A DNA stretch of 64,000 bases from Morella rubra (GCA_003952965.2 CM025856.1:20181351-20245350), one strand, 5' to 3'; shown: positions 26,950 through 39,856, counted from the first letter of the stretch. Made by a program: numbers and translations. Notes: generated by a model not told the origin, from the letters alone.

Positions 26950-27300
26950 GGTATTTTTTGTGGGCATGAAATGTTAAAATATTTAGCAACATGGTCTGAG
27001 TTACTCTAGTGAACCGGCAACGTTACATGTCCAACTATCTTATTAATCTGTCGTTATATATCCAACTATCTGATTAGTCCCAGTGACTAGTTTTATGTAT
27101 AAGCAGCTTTGAGATACTGCATGCGCGTTGGGCTATGCTGGCAGCGCTTGGTGCTCTTGTACCAAAAGTATTAGACATGATAGGAGCCTTTCACTTTCTC
27201 TAATCTAATACATGTTACGAGTGCTTAGATAGTAATCCAGAAGTATCGGCAACATAGTTTCAGTTATGTCTTAGTGGTGAAGTGTAGGCTAATAATAGCT
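26950..27300 (+). pseudogene. Decayed duplicate of the LHCB7 intron 1 to intron 3 region
   Basis: Four blocks match LHCB7 in order and orientation. 26955-27005 matches 36119-36168 (end of intron 1). 27000-27110 matches 36790-36975 (intron 2). 27114-27205 matches exon 3 (36978-37065, encoding [19 protein letters not shown]). 27205-27300 matches 37365-37460 (intron 3). Exon 2 and much intron sequence are deleted, and the exon 3 copy ends in a stop soon after AFHF. Retained introns show it was a DNA-level duplication, not a retrocopy. It sits about 150 bp beyond the 3' end of BRR2, while the functional gene is on the other side of BRR2. Confidence 0.85.
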
Positions 27301-27453
27301 AAGATCCTGTTGGTTTTGATTGAAACATGCAAAGATACTTTAGCACGTACATACATCAGCACAAAAATCATGGTACAAGTTCATAACGTTATAGATAGAA
27401 GAAAGCTAAAAACTACGCATAGAGCATATGAGAGAATGATGACCCCAGTCTGC

Positions 27454-30400
27454 TTATTCGTCGCCACTGTCTTCATCAGGGCCTCCTGGTTCTCTAACGT
27501 CCACAGTGAAGCTATACTCCTGATCACAACCCAGATATGAGTCGCACATGAAGTAGAGTGTATACGACTTCTTTCCAGCTTCTGCAGGAGCAAATTCAAG
27601 CTTAACCTTTGATTTCCTTTGCAGGGAAACTCTCTTGATGGCAAGCAACTGGTTGGTTTTGGTATCACCCACAACGAGCCACCACCCTTCTTCTTTGGCC
27701 TTGGGATACCGAGGAGCATCAACAGATCCCACGTCTGTCCTTCCCTCCAAATCTCGCTCGAGAGTGACTTGCAGAGTCATATCCCTCCCTGCCCTCACCT
27801 TGTCACCATCCAGGACTTCATAAGTCATATCAATGTTAGGGAAACGATTGCAGAACCGCGCAATATCCAGCATCTGAGAGTCTGACATCTGCAGTAGCTC
27901 ACGCCTCTCCTCATCCTCCATCTCCACCAAATCAAACACAGTCTCTATACTTTTTCCAGGGTTTTCTTGGCATCTTCTCGCCATTTCCTTTGTGAAGTGT
28001 GGAAGCTGTAGAAGCATGGAATCACGTTCCCACATACCCTGTGTCACCATTTGGCTCACTTCCATTGCAAGAAGAGCAAGGCTCAGCCAACCATTGCTTG
28101 ATATAACATCAACCATTGCCTGAAGCAATCTACTTGCAGAAAGAAGCACCTCTCGCTGGTCGGATGCTAGGTTTCCACCGAGGGTTTGCCTGGAAAAGTG
28201 GGCCTGAAGAAGTGCATTTGCTTTAACGTGCGGGTCTGTGCACTTGGGATTCTCAAACGAAAACCTTTGGTGATGAATCAACCTCCTAACAACCTCTTCC
28301 TCCCCAGGTCGTATAGGAAGAAGTGCATACTCTGTAGCTGAAGCCAGAATCTCCAGAAGACCCTTCATCTTTGTCTTTGAAGTCAAAGAAGAGCTGAAAC
28401 GCTCTATAGTAGTGTAACTGATGTAATAATAAGATGCTATCATCCCAAGGTTTGAAGGAGTAAGATCCATATCATCCTCAATAATGACACATTTACTGGC
28501 TTCCAAATCGCTCAAAGTATTCTCTACAACCTCGGACAGGTAATCAGAAAGATGTCTGTGACTAACTCCCTGAAGATTATAATAGTTGGGATTTTGTGTA
28601 AGCCTCCTGTAAATAAATGTCCACGTAAGATAATCCACAGCATCTTGCTTGTTCTCAATAATTTTAGCAACAATTTCTGCATTCAGATTATCGTGTAGAA
28701 AATGGTGCAGATGGCTTTCAACCGGGAACGCTTCATACAAGAACTTTTTGTAATATTCTTTGCGAGGAGCATGGCAAAGGATGACACACTTGCCAGAATT
28801 ATCTTTCAAAGGCCGACTAGCATGACCCATCATTTGTAATAGATCAGTAACAGGGTAGTCAGTGTGAGCATTTTCCCGACCATCATAATATTGTGTACCC
28901 ATTACAACCACCAAATGTGCTGACAATGACACTCCCCAACACATTGAGCTGCTCATGACACAAACCTGAATCCAGTTAGCCTGAAAAAGTTCCGACACAA
29001 CATCTTGATCCAACTCAGATAACCCCTCATGCAAGTAGCCAACTCCATGACGTAAAGTTTCTCTCAACATTTCATCATTAACTTTCTCAATAAAAGGATC
29101 GAGATCTTCAGAGTCGCGCAATAAAAATGGCTTCTTCTCTCCCCCATCCACAACGGAGTATGTCATCAGATCAACAGCAGTGAGTCGGACATGCTTCCTT
29201 GTTGGGACAAAAACAAGAGCAGGCTTCCCATTCTTTGCATGTTGAACAATCACGGTGAATGTTGGTTTTGTCATTGCTTGCATCCTCGCTTCAAAATTAG
29301 CTATATCCACCCCCTGAATGTGTATTTCCAATGGCACAGGACGTACACCAGGAGGAAAATTGAAAAGGCCATGAGAGGTAGCACCAATCCATTCCCCAAG
29401 ATCCTTCGCATTTGCAAGTGAAGTTGACAAGGCCACGATGCGAATCTTGTTCTCCACTTGACTTGCAATATATCTCATCCTGGAAACAATCACCTCCAAG
29501 ACAGGACCACCTTGGCCCCCAATCAAGTGGAGTTCATCGATGATGAAAAGGCTAACTTGTTGAACATGCTTCCTCTGTTTCCATCGGCGGGACAAAGCAT
29601 CCCATTTCTCTGGAGTACTGATTATGATCTGCCCTTTCTCCAAAAGTTTCAAATCTGTAGCTGATTCCCCTGTTAACTCAACCACCCGCATTTGAAGACC
29701 ACCACTTCCAAACTTCCTCTCCCAATCTCGATACCGTTCCTTGGCCAGAGCTTCAAGGGGCGCAATATAAACGACACGCATGACACTTTCAGGTCCTTTT
29801 TGATGATTCCTCAAGATAGCAAACTCAGCACATATGGTCTTCCCACTCCCAGTTGGTGCAGCAACCAAAACATTGTCATCTGTATTATACAAAACAGTAA
29901 ATACCTGCGTCTGAACAGGATTGAAATGCTTAAAAACCTTATAGAGAGCTTCATATGATGGATTCCTCAACGCAGTCACAGGCAGTGGTTGCAAGTCCAA
30001 TAGCTCGGTTGGGGGGGGATACTTTTCTGGTAAGATGAGGTGCCTGAAAGAAACGGGTAAAACAGTTTGTGATCCAAGCCATCTATCTGACACAACACGG
30101 ATGAAGTACTGAGGCGGCAATGGTTCATAAATGGGAACAGTGAAATTCAAATTGTGATCCTCCTCAATATACTGCTTCTTCAGCATAAAATACTCATGGT
30201 GAAGAATATATTCACCATCGTTATCCTCCACAATCACCCAAAATGGCTCCACATATCCATGAACTTTGTCCTCCCACTGGAAGTCTGGTGTTATTGTGAG
30301 CTCAACCCTCAAAACAGTGCGAGTAATAGGCTGAACGTGTGCTGCAAGGTTAAGTTTTGGGAATTGGTGAACGAATTTATGAAGCGTCCTTCCCATCTTT

Positions 30401-33400
30401 GGGACGCGAATAAGCTCCCCTATCTCCTGCGATGAAAGGTCATAGTACCTATCCCAGGCCAAATCCTTCTTCTCTAACTTCATCAAAATATCATTTGGAA
30501 TTCCATTGAATTGGCGAAGAGGTGTTTGGACACTCCACATTCGCCTGTTAACCATTTTGCACAAGTTCAAAGCCTTCTCAGCCAATTGGGCCCATCCACG
30601 TTTCAAAACAATCTCAAAAAGAGCTCGCATAAGACGTCCAGCACTCTGTTCACAAAGGGTGAAACAAATGAGCAGGCCCAGATGATGAACTCAACCCGGG
30701 AACAAGCAAAAGCAAACAAGAAAATGAAGTCAAAAAGGGAGAAAGGAAAGCAAATACTAGAGCTAGCTGCAACAATTCCCAGCAGTGACTGATCCATAAC
30801 TGAAAGGGAAAGTAAAACAAAAAGCAAGACAATATAAGTAATCAAGATGTCTACAAACCTGAGTTATGAACACCATGTCAGATGTTAGTGAAAGGCCTTC
30901 AAGCTTCAACTGTGAAATATATGCTTGCAGCAAGACATTAATCTTGGCGCTAGGCTCTTCCAAGCTTTCCTTGATAGGAATGGGAACCCGGTCCAAAAGT
31001 TTTGCAAGTTCCATCTTCTCATCCTGGCGCACTGTAACATATTTAAATTCCTCACTGAGTGAGAACAACCGACAAAGCTCAATATCTCCCATAGTGGGCT
31101 TCAAATGCTCGTTGTAAGTGGATATCGTCCCATGAGTTATATAATAGTAGCTAGCAATGCGACCCAAGTCTGTGACTTGAAAATAACCACTTTTTCTATC
31201 ATATTTAACCAAATTGTTTTTGTCCAATATGGTAGCAGCAGAGTGGATCTGCACCAAAAAAACGCAAACCATGAGACAACTATGCAAGATACAATCACGA
31301 GCAGTATATGACAAGCAAGTTCGTAGTTTTTGATTCTCCCAAGGCTCAAAGTACATTGAACCACCGATGTGAAAAATAATGAAAATTAATATTAGGGCTA
31401 AAAAGAAACGGAACACCATCCTATTAAAACAATCAGATTTAAGATATATGTGGACACATCAGAATGCCTCACCGACCCACAATTTCACTGCCAAGATGTA
31501 GAACAACACAAATCAGTTTGGATAAAATGCAGTTGACCATATCCCAGTCAACTATTGAAACTATAAACTTGTATGAAGCAATTTAGTCCAAGATCGACAC
31601 ACAGTTGTTATACTAAGGGTAAAAAGAGATAAAAGCATGAGGAGACATAAACACAAACTAGAGAAATGAGATGCAACGTTCAAAACAGCAGTTAAATGCA
31701 AAACAAGGGATGATACGTACCAAATCAGCCCTCCTCTCCTCCAATGTTATATCTCTTGTGAGAACATCAGGTGCTAAACCATAAAGTGTAGGGTTCCGCA
31801 CCATACGGACATACAAGTAAGTGTACCCAATCCAATTCGAGGCTTCTCTAGCATTTTGAACTGTTCCGAGGACAATTTCAGCATTCAATTGATCAGCCAA
31901 TTTGGACACGAACTGACTTTCAATGGGAAGCTGCTGATTCATTAGAGAAAGATAATATTGAAGCTCATTATGACCAGTAATGATTATGCCCTCCCCATAT
32001 GTATCATACTGGGGCCTTCCGGCACGACCCAGCATCTGCATAACATCCAGAGGACTCAGCTCAGTCCATGCACCCTTTTCTGGATTGTAGATTTGGGTCC
32101 CTTTGATAATAACTGTATGAGCAGGCAAGTTCACACCCCAAGCAAGAGTAGCAGTAGAAACCAAAACTTGCACATGCCCATCAGCAAATAGCTCCTCAAC
32201 AAGCTGGCGGTCAGCCCTTGTCAACCCAGCATGATGAATAGCAAAACCATATGGCAGAAGATCTTTAAGTTCATTGCTCTTAACCAAATCAGTATGAGTA
32301 TGGAGAATCTCCCGACTTGCACTGTCCTCTTTCAAAAATCTACCCAGAGTATCATTAGCAAGCGCGGCATCTCGTATGGCACGAGCAGTTTTGGCTGTTT
32401 CTTTCCTTGAGTGGACAAATATAAGGACTTGATGCTTTCCTGCTACAGCCATTACCTTTTCATAACAGACATCATTCATCAGCTGGAACCTCTGCAGAGG
32501 CTTCTTCACTGTGATTCCAATATACTGCTGAGAAAGAGGGACAGGTCTGTAACTATTATCAAAGTGGAATAACCCCTTTTTCAGATCAACCCGTAAGAAC
32601 AAAGCCACGTCTTCATAGTTTGGAAGTGTAGCAGATAACCCAACCAACCGAATATGCTCTCTTGTAGTTTCAATCTGCCTAACAGTTCTAGCGACAATAC
32701 TTTCAAGCACAGGTCCTCTGTTATCATGAAGAAGATGAATCTCATCAATGATAAGAAGCTTCACAAGCTGCGTATAGGTGCGATCACCCGACTTCCTCGT
32801 GATGATATCCCACTTCTCAGGAGTTGTGACAATAATTTGAGTTTCTTCGATTTGTTGTCGAGTCAGCGACTGGTCTCCACTTAGCTCCCTGACCTTGACA
32901 TCATAATATTGCAAACGGTTGGACAAATTGCCAACAACTTCAGCAACAAGAGCTTTCATTGGTGCAACATACACAATTTTATAATCATTGTGGTTGAATG
33001 AATCATCTGAATTCCTTCTCAAGGCTATCTGCTGAAGTATGGTAAGCACTGCAACATTAGTTTTCCCTGCTCCAGTTGGAGCACAGAGAAGGATATTGTC
33101 AGCTTTAAAAAGGGCAGTCTCATAGACGCTGCTCTGTACCCTGTTCAACTCCTTCATTCCTTTGAAAGCAGGTTGTGCCCAATCTGGCATCTCAGATATT
33201 TTCAAAAGTTTCTCCTTTGGATCCAATGGTCTTGGCTTCAAAGCAGGCACATGGATTTCTTCATATCCCTTGCTTGAATGCCTATAAGATCCGTCTGGAA
33301 GCTCAATCTTCTTTGCTGCCACCAAACGACCACCTTGTTCAAACACAAGACTGTCAAGATCAAGCAACTGGCGCTGACCCCAACCACTGTCTGCATCCCT

Positions 33401-34675
33401 ATCAACAAGCCCCCTCCTACCTCTGTCCCCGTCTCCACCACTCTCATCCTTCAACCTCCGAGCCTCTTCTCTAATACTCTTCTCCAAATTCTTTTGCCTT
33501 TCCTTTGCACTAGCTCTTGTGGCATGCAACTGATCCACAATTGCTGCCAGTTCTGGACCCAGACCCATCATTTCCTCCTCAATCTTCTTCCTCTGGTCAT
33601 CGTCTTCAGCCCTTGCCATACGGGTACACCACACAATCTTCAGTCTATTTCTCAACAGAAACTTAATAAGGCTAAATTTATCAAACTCCAGAAGCACCAA
33701 CAGTTTGGCTTCAACCTCCCTGTCATCACCTTCAGCAAGTATCTTAAGTACATCTTCTGCAAGCTTCTGGCAATGTTGTGGATCAATCTGTTTCTCAAAT
33801 GCTTCAGATATCTTCCCCTGAAGCCAATAAGCACCAATGCTCAAAGCATTTAGGCTCATACTCTCATTTGCTTCAGCCATGTCATCCTCATCGTCTATCC
33901 CACCACCCATTTGCATAGCCCCTGCACCATTGGCTTCTACCACATCATCGTCGTCCTCTTCTTCCTCCTGGACCATATCAAGATCACTCTCCTCATCCTC
34001 CTCCTCGTTCTCTTCAAACTCAACTGCAACACCCACATCGTCGTCAAGAGCATCATCACCATTAGCAGCAGCAGGCCCAGCCGCATCACCCCCGTCCTGG
34101 TAATCCGTGATAAGCCTCCCAATCGATACCAACTGATCAAAAACAGGGTTCGGTATCGGGTTCAATAGCTTCTCAATCTCCTTCTTCTTATCAGGGTTCT
34201 TAAAGGTTTCGTTCTTAAGGACGGCCAAGATCTCATCTGCAGCACCACTGACGATACTGAGAGGCTGGCCGCCCAACTGCTGTTGAATGACACTAAGCAT
34301 AGCCTCATACGCAGCCCTCGTCTCCTTAGTCTTCGGCTGGTACACACCTTCTTCGGACGAAGTCAAGACACTCTCTTCTTGAAGGCGGCGCCGCTTGCTC
34401 TGGCGACCGGGCGTTGGTTCTGCAAGAGGGTCCCGTTCCTTCTTCTTCTTCTTGGCTTTCTGAAGCTTCTCGTCAAATTCGGGGGGTTTCCCACGGAAAG
34501 CCCTATCGCCAAAGCTTTTGGGGTCGATCTTTCCCCAAAGCGACTCGGGCTCGCCGGTGGGTTCATGGGTATCTCGTGGGCGAGAGTCAGTAGTCAGGAC
34601 TAGACTCGAGTTAGCCCTGTACTCGTACTGCTTGTGCCTGGCGTGTGCTTCTGCACCACCGCCCAGATGCGCCAT
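27454..34675 (-). CDS. BRR2: BRR2-type U5 snRNP 200 kDa RNA helicase
   Basis: A spliceosomal Ski2-like ATPase that unwinds U4/U6 to activate the spliceosome (nuclear, U5 snRNP). Three coding exons: 34675-31721, 31248-30859 and 30645-27454, with GT-AG borders and frame kept, giving 2,178 residues, close to the family's about 2,170. Cassette 1 has Walker A APTGAGKT (about residue 531), DEIH (about 643), SATLPN and [10 protein letters not shown] Sec63 unit follows. Cassette 2 has APTGSGKT (about 1382) and DELH (about 1485), but motif III reads STS and motif VI GHASRP, the degenerate form that makes the C-terminal cassette inactive in known BRR2. A second Sec63 unit ends in an acidic tail (EDSGDE). 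The N-terminal region is acidic and lysine-rich. The start is the first ATG in the open frame ([20 protein letters not shown]), as in other plant BRR2 proteins. The gene is intact and divergent from LHCB7. Confidence 0.96.
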
Positions 34676-35309
34676 TTCGATCGGGATCCTTCTCTCAATG
34701 CCAACAAATTGTCACAACAACCCTGATTCAAATTCAAGTTCAACAAAAAACTTTGAACAGTTAATCAATGTATGTGTAATTTAAACCAACAGAAAAACTC
34801 CAGATAGTATGATACATAAATCCCATAAACCCTAATCAGGTGCGCAACAACTGGTACTAATATCTAAACATTTACTGGAGAGAGATAACACTTACTCTTA
34901 CTACTGTAGGTTAATCAGCGAGACTTCCTCCTCAATGGCTGGGGATATTGGTGAAACGGACTGAATTTTCGAATGTGTGAAGCAAAATATAGGCGCAAAG
35001 TAGCTGCTAGGCGGTTCGTTAAACCGACGTTCAAGATGTCCTCCTCTTCTTTTTCTTTTCTTTTTTTTCCCTCGGCCTTCGAGATCGAATTAGGTTTTGG
35101 TTCGATGAGATACTGAAGGCAGCAATGTGGGCTATAGGTTTCGGGCTTAGTTAGTTAGTAGGCCCATGGGTGTCTTTTGTACGACTGCTTTTATTTCTAG
35201 GAAGCCCAATAAAAGCCCAAAGAAAAAGGTTTTGGGCTATCGTAACCACTTTCCAACGGCTAAGTCGACGATAAAGGAGCTCCAAGCAAATCGCAGTCCC
35301 TAAACAGCC
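34676..35309. promoter_or_regulatory. Shared upstream region between BRR2 and LHCB7
   Basis: The two divergent start codons are only 634 bp apart, so both 5' leaders and promoters must lie here. No consensus TATA box is obvious on either side. A CT-rich stretch lies at about 35038-35075 (TTTTTCTTTTCTTTTTTTTC). A bidirectional promoter is inferred from spacing only. Confidence 0.5.
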
Positions 35310-38300
35310 ATGGCTCCGCTTCGGCCTTGTTCTGTAATTCCTTCTTCTTCTTCTTCTTCTTCTTCTTGTTCTTACAGGGAGCGAAAGTCTTCGTTCATAA
35401 GCCTCGAACCCGCCAAGTCATCAAGTCTCCGTCAGTCTGCATAGCTTCGTGGCAAGAGGTCCGACCGGGCCATTCCATGTCTTGGATTTTCATCTTTGGA
35501 CTGTCGCTATCTTTTTACTTGGCTTTCTTGAATACTGTATTGATACTTAATCTGACATTTTGGATGAAGCTTGTGGGAGTTTTAATAATTTCGGCGGTTC
35601 CTTTTACCGCTGTGAAAGCTATAGCTAGTAGCCCACTAGGAGAGTCGCTCCAAAGGAGAATGGAGGAAAGGAAGAAGTTCGCGGTTGAAAATTCCTCCAA
35701 GTTCAAGGCCTTGACCGAGAAGGCAAGAAAAGAGAGGTAATTCCGGGTAAGCGATTTTCAGTTTCCAAGTGGTTTTGGGGGAACTTCACAGCCTCTTTCA
35801 AAATTCTTTACCCAACAAATGGATCAAAGCGGTTGTTTTATTGAAATATTGTTTCTGTTTACCAATCCACGCAACATAAAATTCAAAAGGAACTAGTTGT
35901 GGCATTAGTAATTGTGTTGCAAATTAGAGTTGGAAAAAACTTGTTTTCCACGCTGCCTCTAGGCTAAACATAATATATGCGGGATGAGCAAAGAATTCCA
36001 TCCAATGATCTGGAATGCCATGTCGTTCAAGAAATTCTTATTTTTATATGAATGTAATAATAGAGAACAATTTTATTAGCCATTTCCTCTCATCCACTTG
36101 ATAGATAGTAGTGGTCTTTTTTGCGGGCATGAAATGTTAAAATATTTAGCATCATGGTCTGAGTTATTGTTGCCTGTAAGTTATCAAGAGCATAAACTTA
36201 CTCTCTACCGTACTATCTGGTGTTATAGCATGTGGTATGGAGAAAAGCGCCCTCGCTGGCTTGGTCCGCTTCCATATAACTATCCTGCTTATCTAACTGG
36301 TGAACTACCGGGGGATTACGGCTTTGATGTTGCAGGTCTGAGCAAGGATCCCGTGGCTTTCCAGAAGTACTTTAAGTAAGTTGCAAGTTTTGGTTGTGTC
36401 TGTTACTGCAACAGTAATGCTTGTTTAGTTCAAAATAGTCTTCTTTGTGGCAGTGGGTCCCCACTTCGTTAGTTTGATACTTGAACGAGAATTTCCAGTA
36501 CCCAGGTGTTAAAATTCAAAAGTCAAAGTTTCTCTGACGTTCTTTAAGTAATGCTAATTTCATGCGAGAAGTCGAAGTTTTGAACTTTTGAACTTTTGAA
36601 TAAGATATTGGAACCCCGGTTAGCTAACCAGTTAGTGTGAACGTTAGCTTTGTAAGTAGTCAACTCTCCTTGTCAGTGTGCACTTAAACAAAGTTTTCAA
36701 CTTTGGTATAGACTAGGGAGTCATGAGTTTTTGTAGACAGAAGAAGGCCCCTGCTAACCATGTAATGCTTACAGTAGATATCCTACTTTCTTACTCTAGT
36801 GCTCCGGCAACGTTACATATCAACCTATCTTATATAGGAATCTGTCGTTATATATTAGGTTCTGATGTGACTCAACCTTCACCAACACTGTTGAACATTA
36901 CACCACATGCTGGTCGCCCAACTCTATGGAGATGCAATGATGATTTGTCCCAGATGACTAGTTTTATGTATATGCAGCTTTGAGATACTGCATGCGCGTT
37001 GGGCTATGCTGGCAGCACTTGGTGCTCTTGTTCCAGAAGTATTAGACATCCTCGGAGCCTTTCACTTTATTGAGCCTGTCTGGTGGCGAGTTGGCTATTC
37101 AAAGCTTAAGGTCATCTTTTGCTACAGAAATATCTTCCTAGGTGTTTTCTCATTGGTTAATCTTCTTTCTATGAATTTATGTGCGGCGTCATACTTTCCT
37201 TTCACAATTTAACTACCAAGTGGAAGGGCTTTGACCATGGAGTAATTCATTTGCTTAAAAGAGATCAAGACAAATCTTAATAGGTTCATCTCTCAAACTA
37301 TGACTAATTTTCCAAGAGAGTGGGAGGAGGGGTGCATATTTTCGAAGATTTTTTCTTTTCTTTTTGTCATCTAATACATGTTACCAGTGCTTAGATGGTA
37401 ATACAGAAGTCATCAGCAACCTAGTTTCAGTTATGTCCTAGTGGTAAAGTGTAGGCTATCAATAGCTGAAGTTTCTCACTCACCATTTTCTAGTCTTGTC
37501 TCAGATGTTTGTACAAAGATTTTTGGGGAAATTTGGATGTTAGAAATAGATAGGATACTTAAGGGTCATACGAGATTATGTGGGGCCCATATATTATTTA
37601 GGGAGCCTGATGTGTGTACTGGTTTGGTGTACAATACACATGATGAGGATAAGCAACCCTTGGACAAATAACTTTAAATCAAACTTTCTCGATAGACTTC
37701 AATTTTCACTTCAAAATGAGGCTTCATAAAGTAAACTTTTACAGGAATCTTTCTGCAAATTAGACAATATGTAGATGACTATATGTCCCACATTTCAGAA
37801 CCAAAAAGTGTGGCTAGAACTGATTTGCAACAATAATTAGTACCAAATCTGATTGCATAGCACAGCATTGCAAGTTCTTTCTGAAAGCTAATAGTTGGTA
37901 TTCGATGAATTCAAGCACTTTTTCTTAATGGAGATCAGTTGGTAAGTTTTAGTTTCCCTTCTTGCTTGACTCAAGCTGATATTTCTTATCTAGTTGTGTC
38001 ATCCACCTATCTGAGCTCAAAGCATATGATGAAAATACGCCATTCTATCTTCCATGAATGTTAATTTAAGGAGCAATGTTACTGATTTCTTTTTCTTCAC
38101 TTCTTGAATTTTGCCAGGGAGATACTCTCGACTATCTTGGCATCCCAGGACTCCACGTCGCTGGAAGCCAAGGAGTGATTGTCATTGCTATTTGCCAAGC
38201 ACTCCTAATGGTAAAAACTCTGTATCGCTCTTCCTCTTTCTAGTCCTAAGGTTATTGACCAGGGAAGAAGCTAGGATTAGGGATATGGGGGGGCCAACTT

Positions 38301-39625
38301 CATTAAAATGTAATTTAGGGGGAGGGAGGCAACTCTGGTAAAATTCGTATTTTGGCCTAAGAAAATAACATATTCAACTGGATTTGGGCCCCCTAGCTCT
38401 GTCCCTGCTATCGACAATCTTTTCCATCACACCATGCATTTTACTTTGTACCCTCGCAAGGAGTTTGTAATGCAAGCAATTTGTTAGTGACTCAGATGTT
38501 GTTACGTTAGAGTCTTGTTCAAGTTGAAATCTATGATTAATTTTGAATTAGAAGTCAATAGATATCATTAGGTGTATTTTTAATTTTTAATTAGAAATAG
38601 TGATCATTAGGGATATTTTAATTTTATTGTGCTACTTGCACACATTTAGAAGTCTAATATTTTATTTCTCTCTAATTTGTAAGTCTATAAATTGGAGACG
38701 AATTAATGAATAAAGGGCAGATTAATTTGGGTTGTTATTTCTTTTGAGAGGATGAGACTCCTTTCTTATTGGTGTGACGCCTCAATCAGGTGGTGAGACG
38801 CCACTAATATCATGATCGGTCGGTGTTAGATAGACTCTAACATTTGTCATTCACTATGTTATCAATTTATTTCTTTTTTTCTTCCATCTATCCTGCATCA
38901 GTTTGCAGTTAGCAATTCTTGAGGTTTAACTGGGTGAAAGTTGACAGAGCTTAGATTCTACAAAAGCTGAGCAAGCACTGTTCAGATGGTTTGTCTGAGC
39001 CGGGGCTTCCTCCAAAGCTTCAGCCTCCTTGTTCATGAGCCTTATTCTTTGTTCATGGCTGTGCCAGTTGTCAATACAACAGAACATGACGTTGTACTTA
39101 AACATTTTTCCATAGTGCTGTTATCCATTTTGTTGCTGCATTTGTCGCGATGGATCACTTTTTACCTCCTTCTTTTTTTGCTCTTCTTTTTCGGAAATGG
39201 GGAGTTAGAGAGAGTCAATTAATCTGTTGGAAACTAGCCTTCATGAAAGATATTGTAGGTAGGTTCTAACACCTTTTTTTCTTCTTTCTTCTTTTTTTTA
39301 TTTTTATTTTTGGCCTGTATAGGTTGGACCAGAATATGCAAGATATTGCGGGATCAAGGCATTGGAGCCTCTTGGAATATACTTGCCTGGTGATATTAAT
39401 TATCCAGGAGGAGCACTTTTTGATCCCTTGAAGCTCTCCGGAGATCCTGAAGCTTTTGAGGAGCTGAAGGTGAAGGAGATTAAAAATGGACGCTTAGCAA
39501 TGGTTGCTTGGTTAGGGTTTTACTTGCAAGCAGCTTTGACTGGTAAGGGTCCTGTACAGAACCTTCTTGACCACATCTCAGATCCCTTCCATAATAACCT
39601 GGTTGCCATTCTCAAGTCAATGTAA
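35310..39625 (+). CDS. LHCB7: LHCB7, light-harvesting chlorophyll a/b-binding protein
   Basis: A thylakoid chlorophyll a/b-binding protein of the rare LHCB7 type. Exons: 35310 (or 35477)-35736, 36229-36375, 36978-37110, 38118-38210 and 39323-39625; all introns are GT-AG and phases match. Helix 1 has [14 protein letters not shown] and helix 3 [15 protein letters not shown], the paired ExxHxR/ExxNGR chlorophyll- and ion-pair-binding motifs. LHCB7 proteins carry an extra N-terminal hydrophobic stretch, seen here as [18 protein letters not shown]. From the ATG at 35477 the protein is 311 residues. An upstream ATG at 35310 opens a serine-rich, transit-peptide-like frame ([16 protein letters not shown]), but it is out of frame with the rest across a TTC microsatellite (about 35340-35367). 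Without it there is no clear transit peptide. A poly(A) signal AATAAA lies at 39691. Confidence 0.93.
35340..35368 (+). repeat. TTC microsatellite in LHCB7 exon 1
   Basis: About nine TTC repeats just after the upstream ATG. They encode serine in one frame and phenylalanine in another. The upstream ATG frame and the downstream LHCB7 frame differ by one inserted or two deleted bases, so a slip here would account for the mismatch. Confidence 0.85.
38260..38407. mobile_element. hAT-type MITE in LHCB7 intron 4
   Basis: 148 bp element with ends CAGGGAAGAAGCTAGG and, on the opposite strand at the other end, CAGGGACAGAGCTAGG. The flanking 8-mers TTATTGAC (38252-38259) and CTATCGAC (38408-38415) agree at 6 of 8 bases, as expected for an old hAT target duplication. 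It has no coding capacity. Confidence 0.72.
38500..38842 (+). mobile_element. Possible solo LTR in LHCB7 intron 4
   Basis: Starts TGTTACGTTAGAGTCT and ends AGACTCTAACA, a TG...CA unit with short inverted ends. It contains a TATAAATTGG box (about 38687) followed by AATGAATAAAG (about 38706), the promoter and poly(A) layout of small Copia or TRIM LTRs. The flanking 5-mers GATGT and TTTGT do not match well, so a target duplication is not demonstrated. Confidence 0.45.
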
Positions 39626-39690
39626 AAGAACATTATTTTGCTTCCAATTGTGTACTATTGGTAAATCTCTGCCCCACCCAAGATGTTGTA

Positions 39691-39696
39691 AATAAA
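39691..39696 (+). terminator. LHCB7 poly(A) signal
   Basis: A canonical AATAAA 66 bp after the LHCB7 stop codon, in the context TTGTAAATAAAACAG. Confidence 0.6.
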
Positions 39697-39817
39697 ACAG
39701 TCAGTTTTTCTTAGTTCACAAAATTCTATTCCAGACCTGGAATTTGATAAAGATGGTCGCACAGCACTACCTTGAAGCATAGAAGTAACATTTAACCGGA
39801 GATAAAAGCTTTCCTCC

Positions 39818-39819
<2 letters not shown>

Positions 39820-39856
<37 letters not shown>

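Noticed and set aside
27500..34700. Many plus-strand open frames of 60-190 codons opposite BRR2
   Set aside because: They are antisense shadows of the BRR2 exons; the minus strand holds an intact helicase across the same bases.
38495..38847. A 5 bp target duplication for the LTR-like unit in LHCB7 intron 4
   Set aside because: GATGT and TTTGT agree at only 3 of 5 bases, so it is not claimed.
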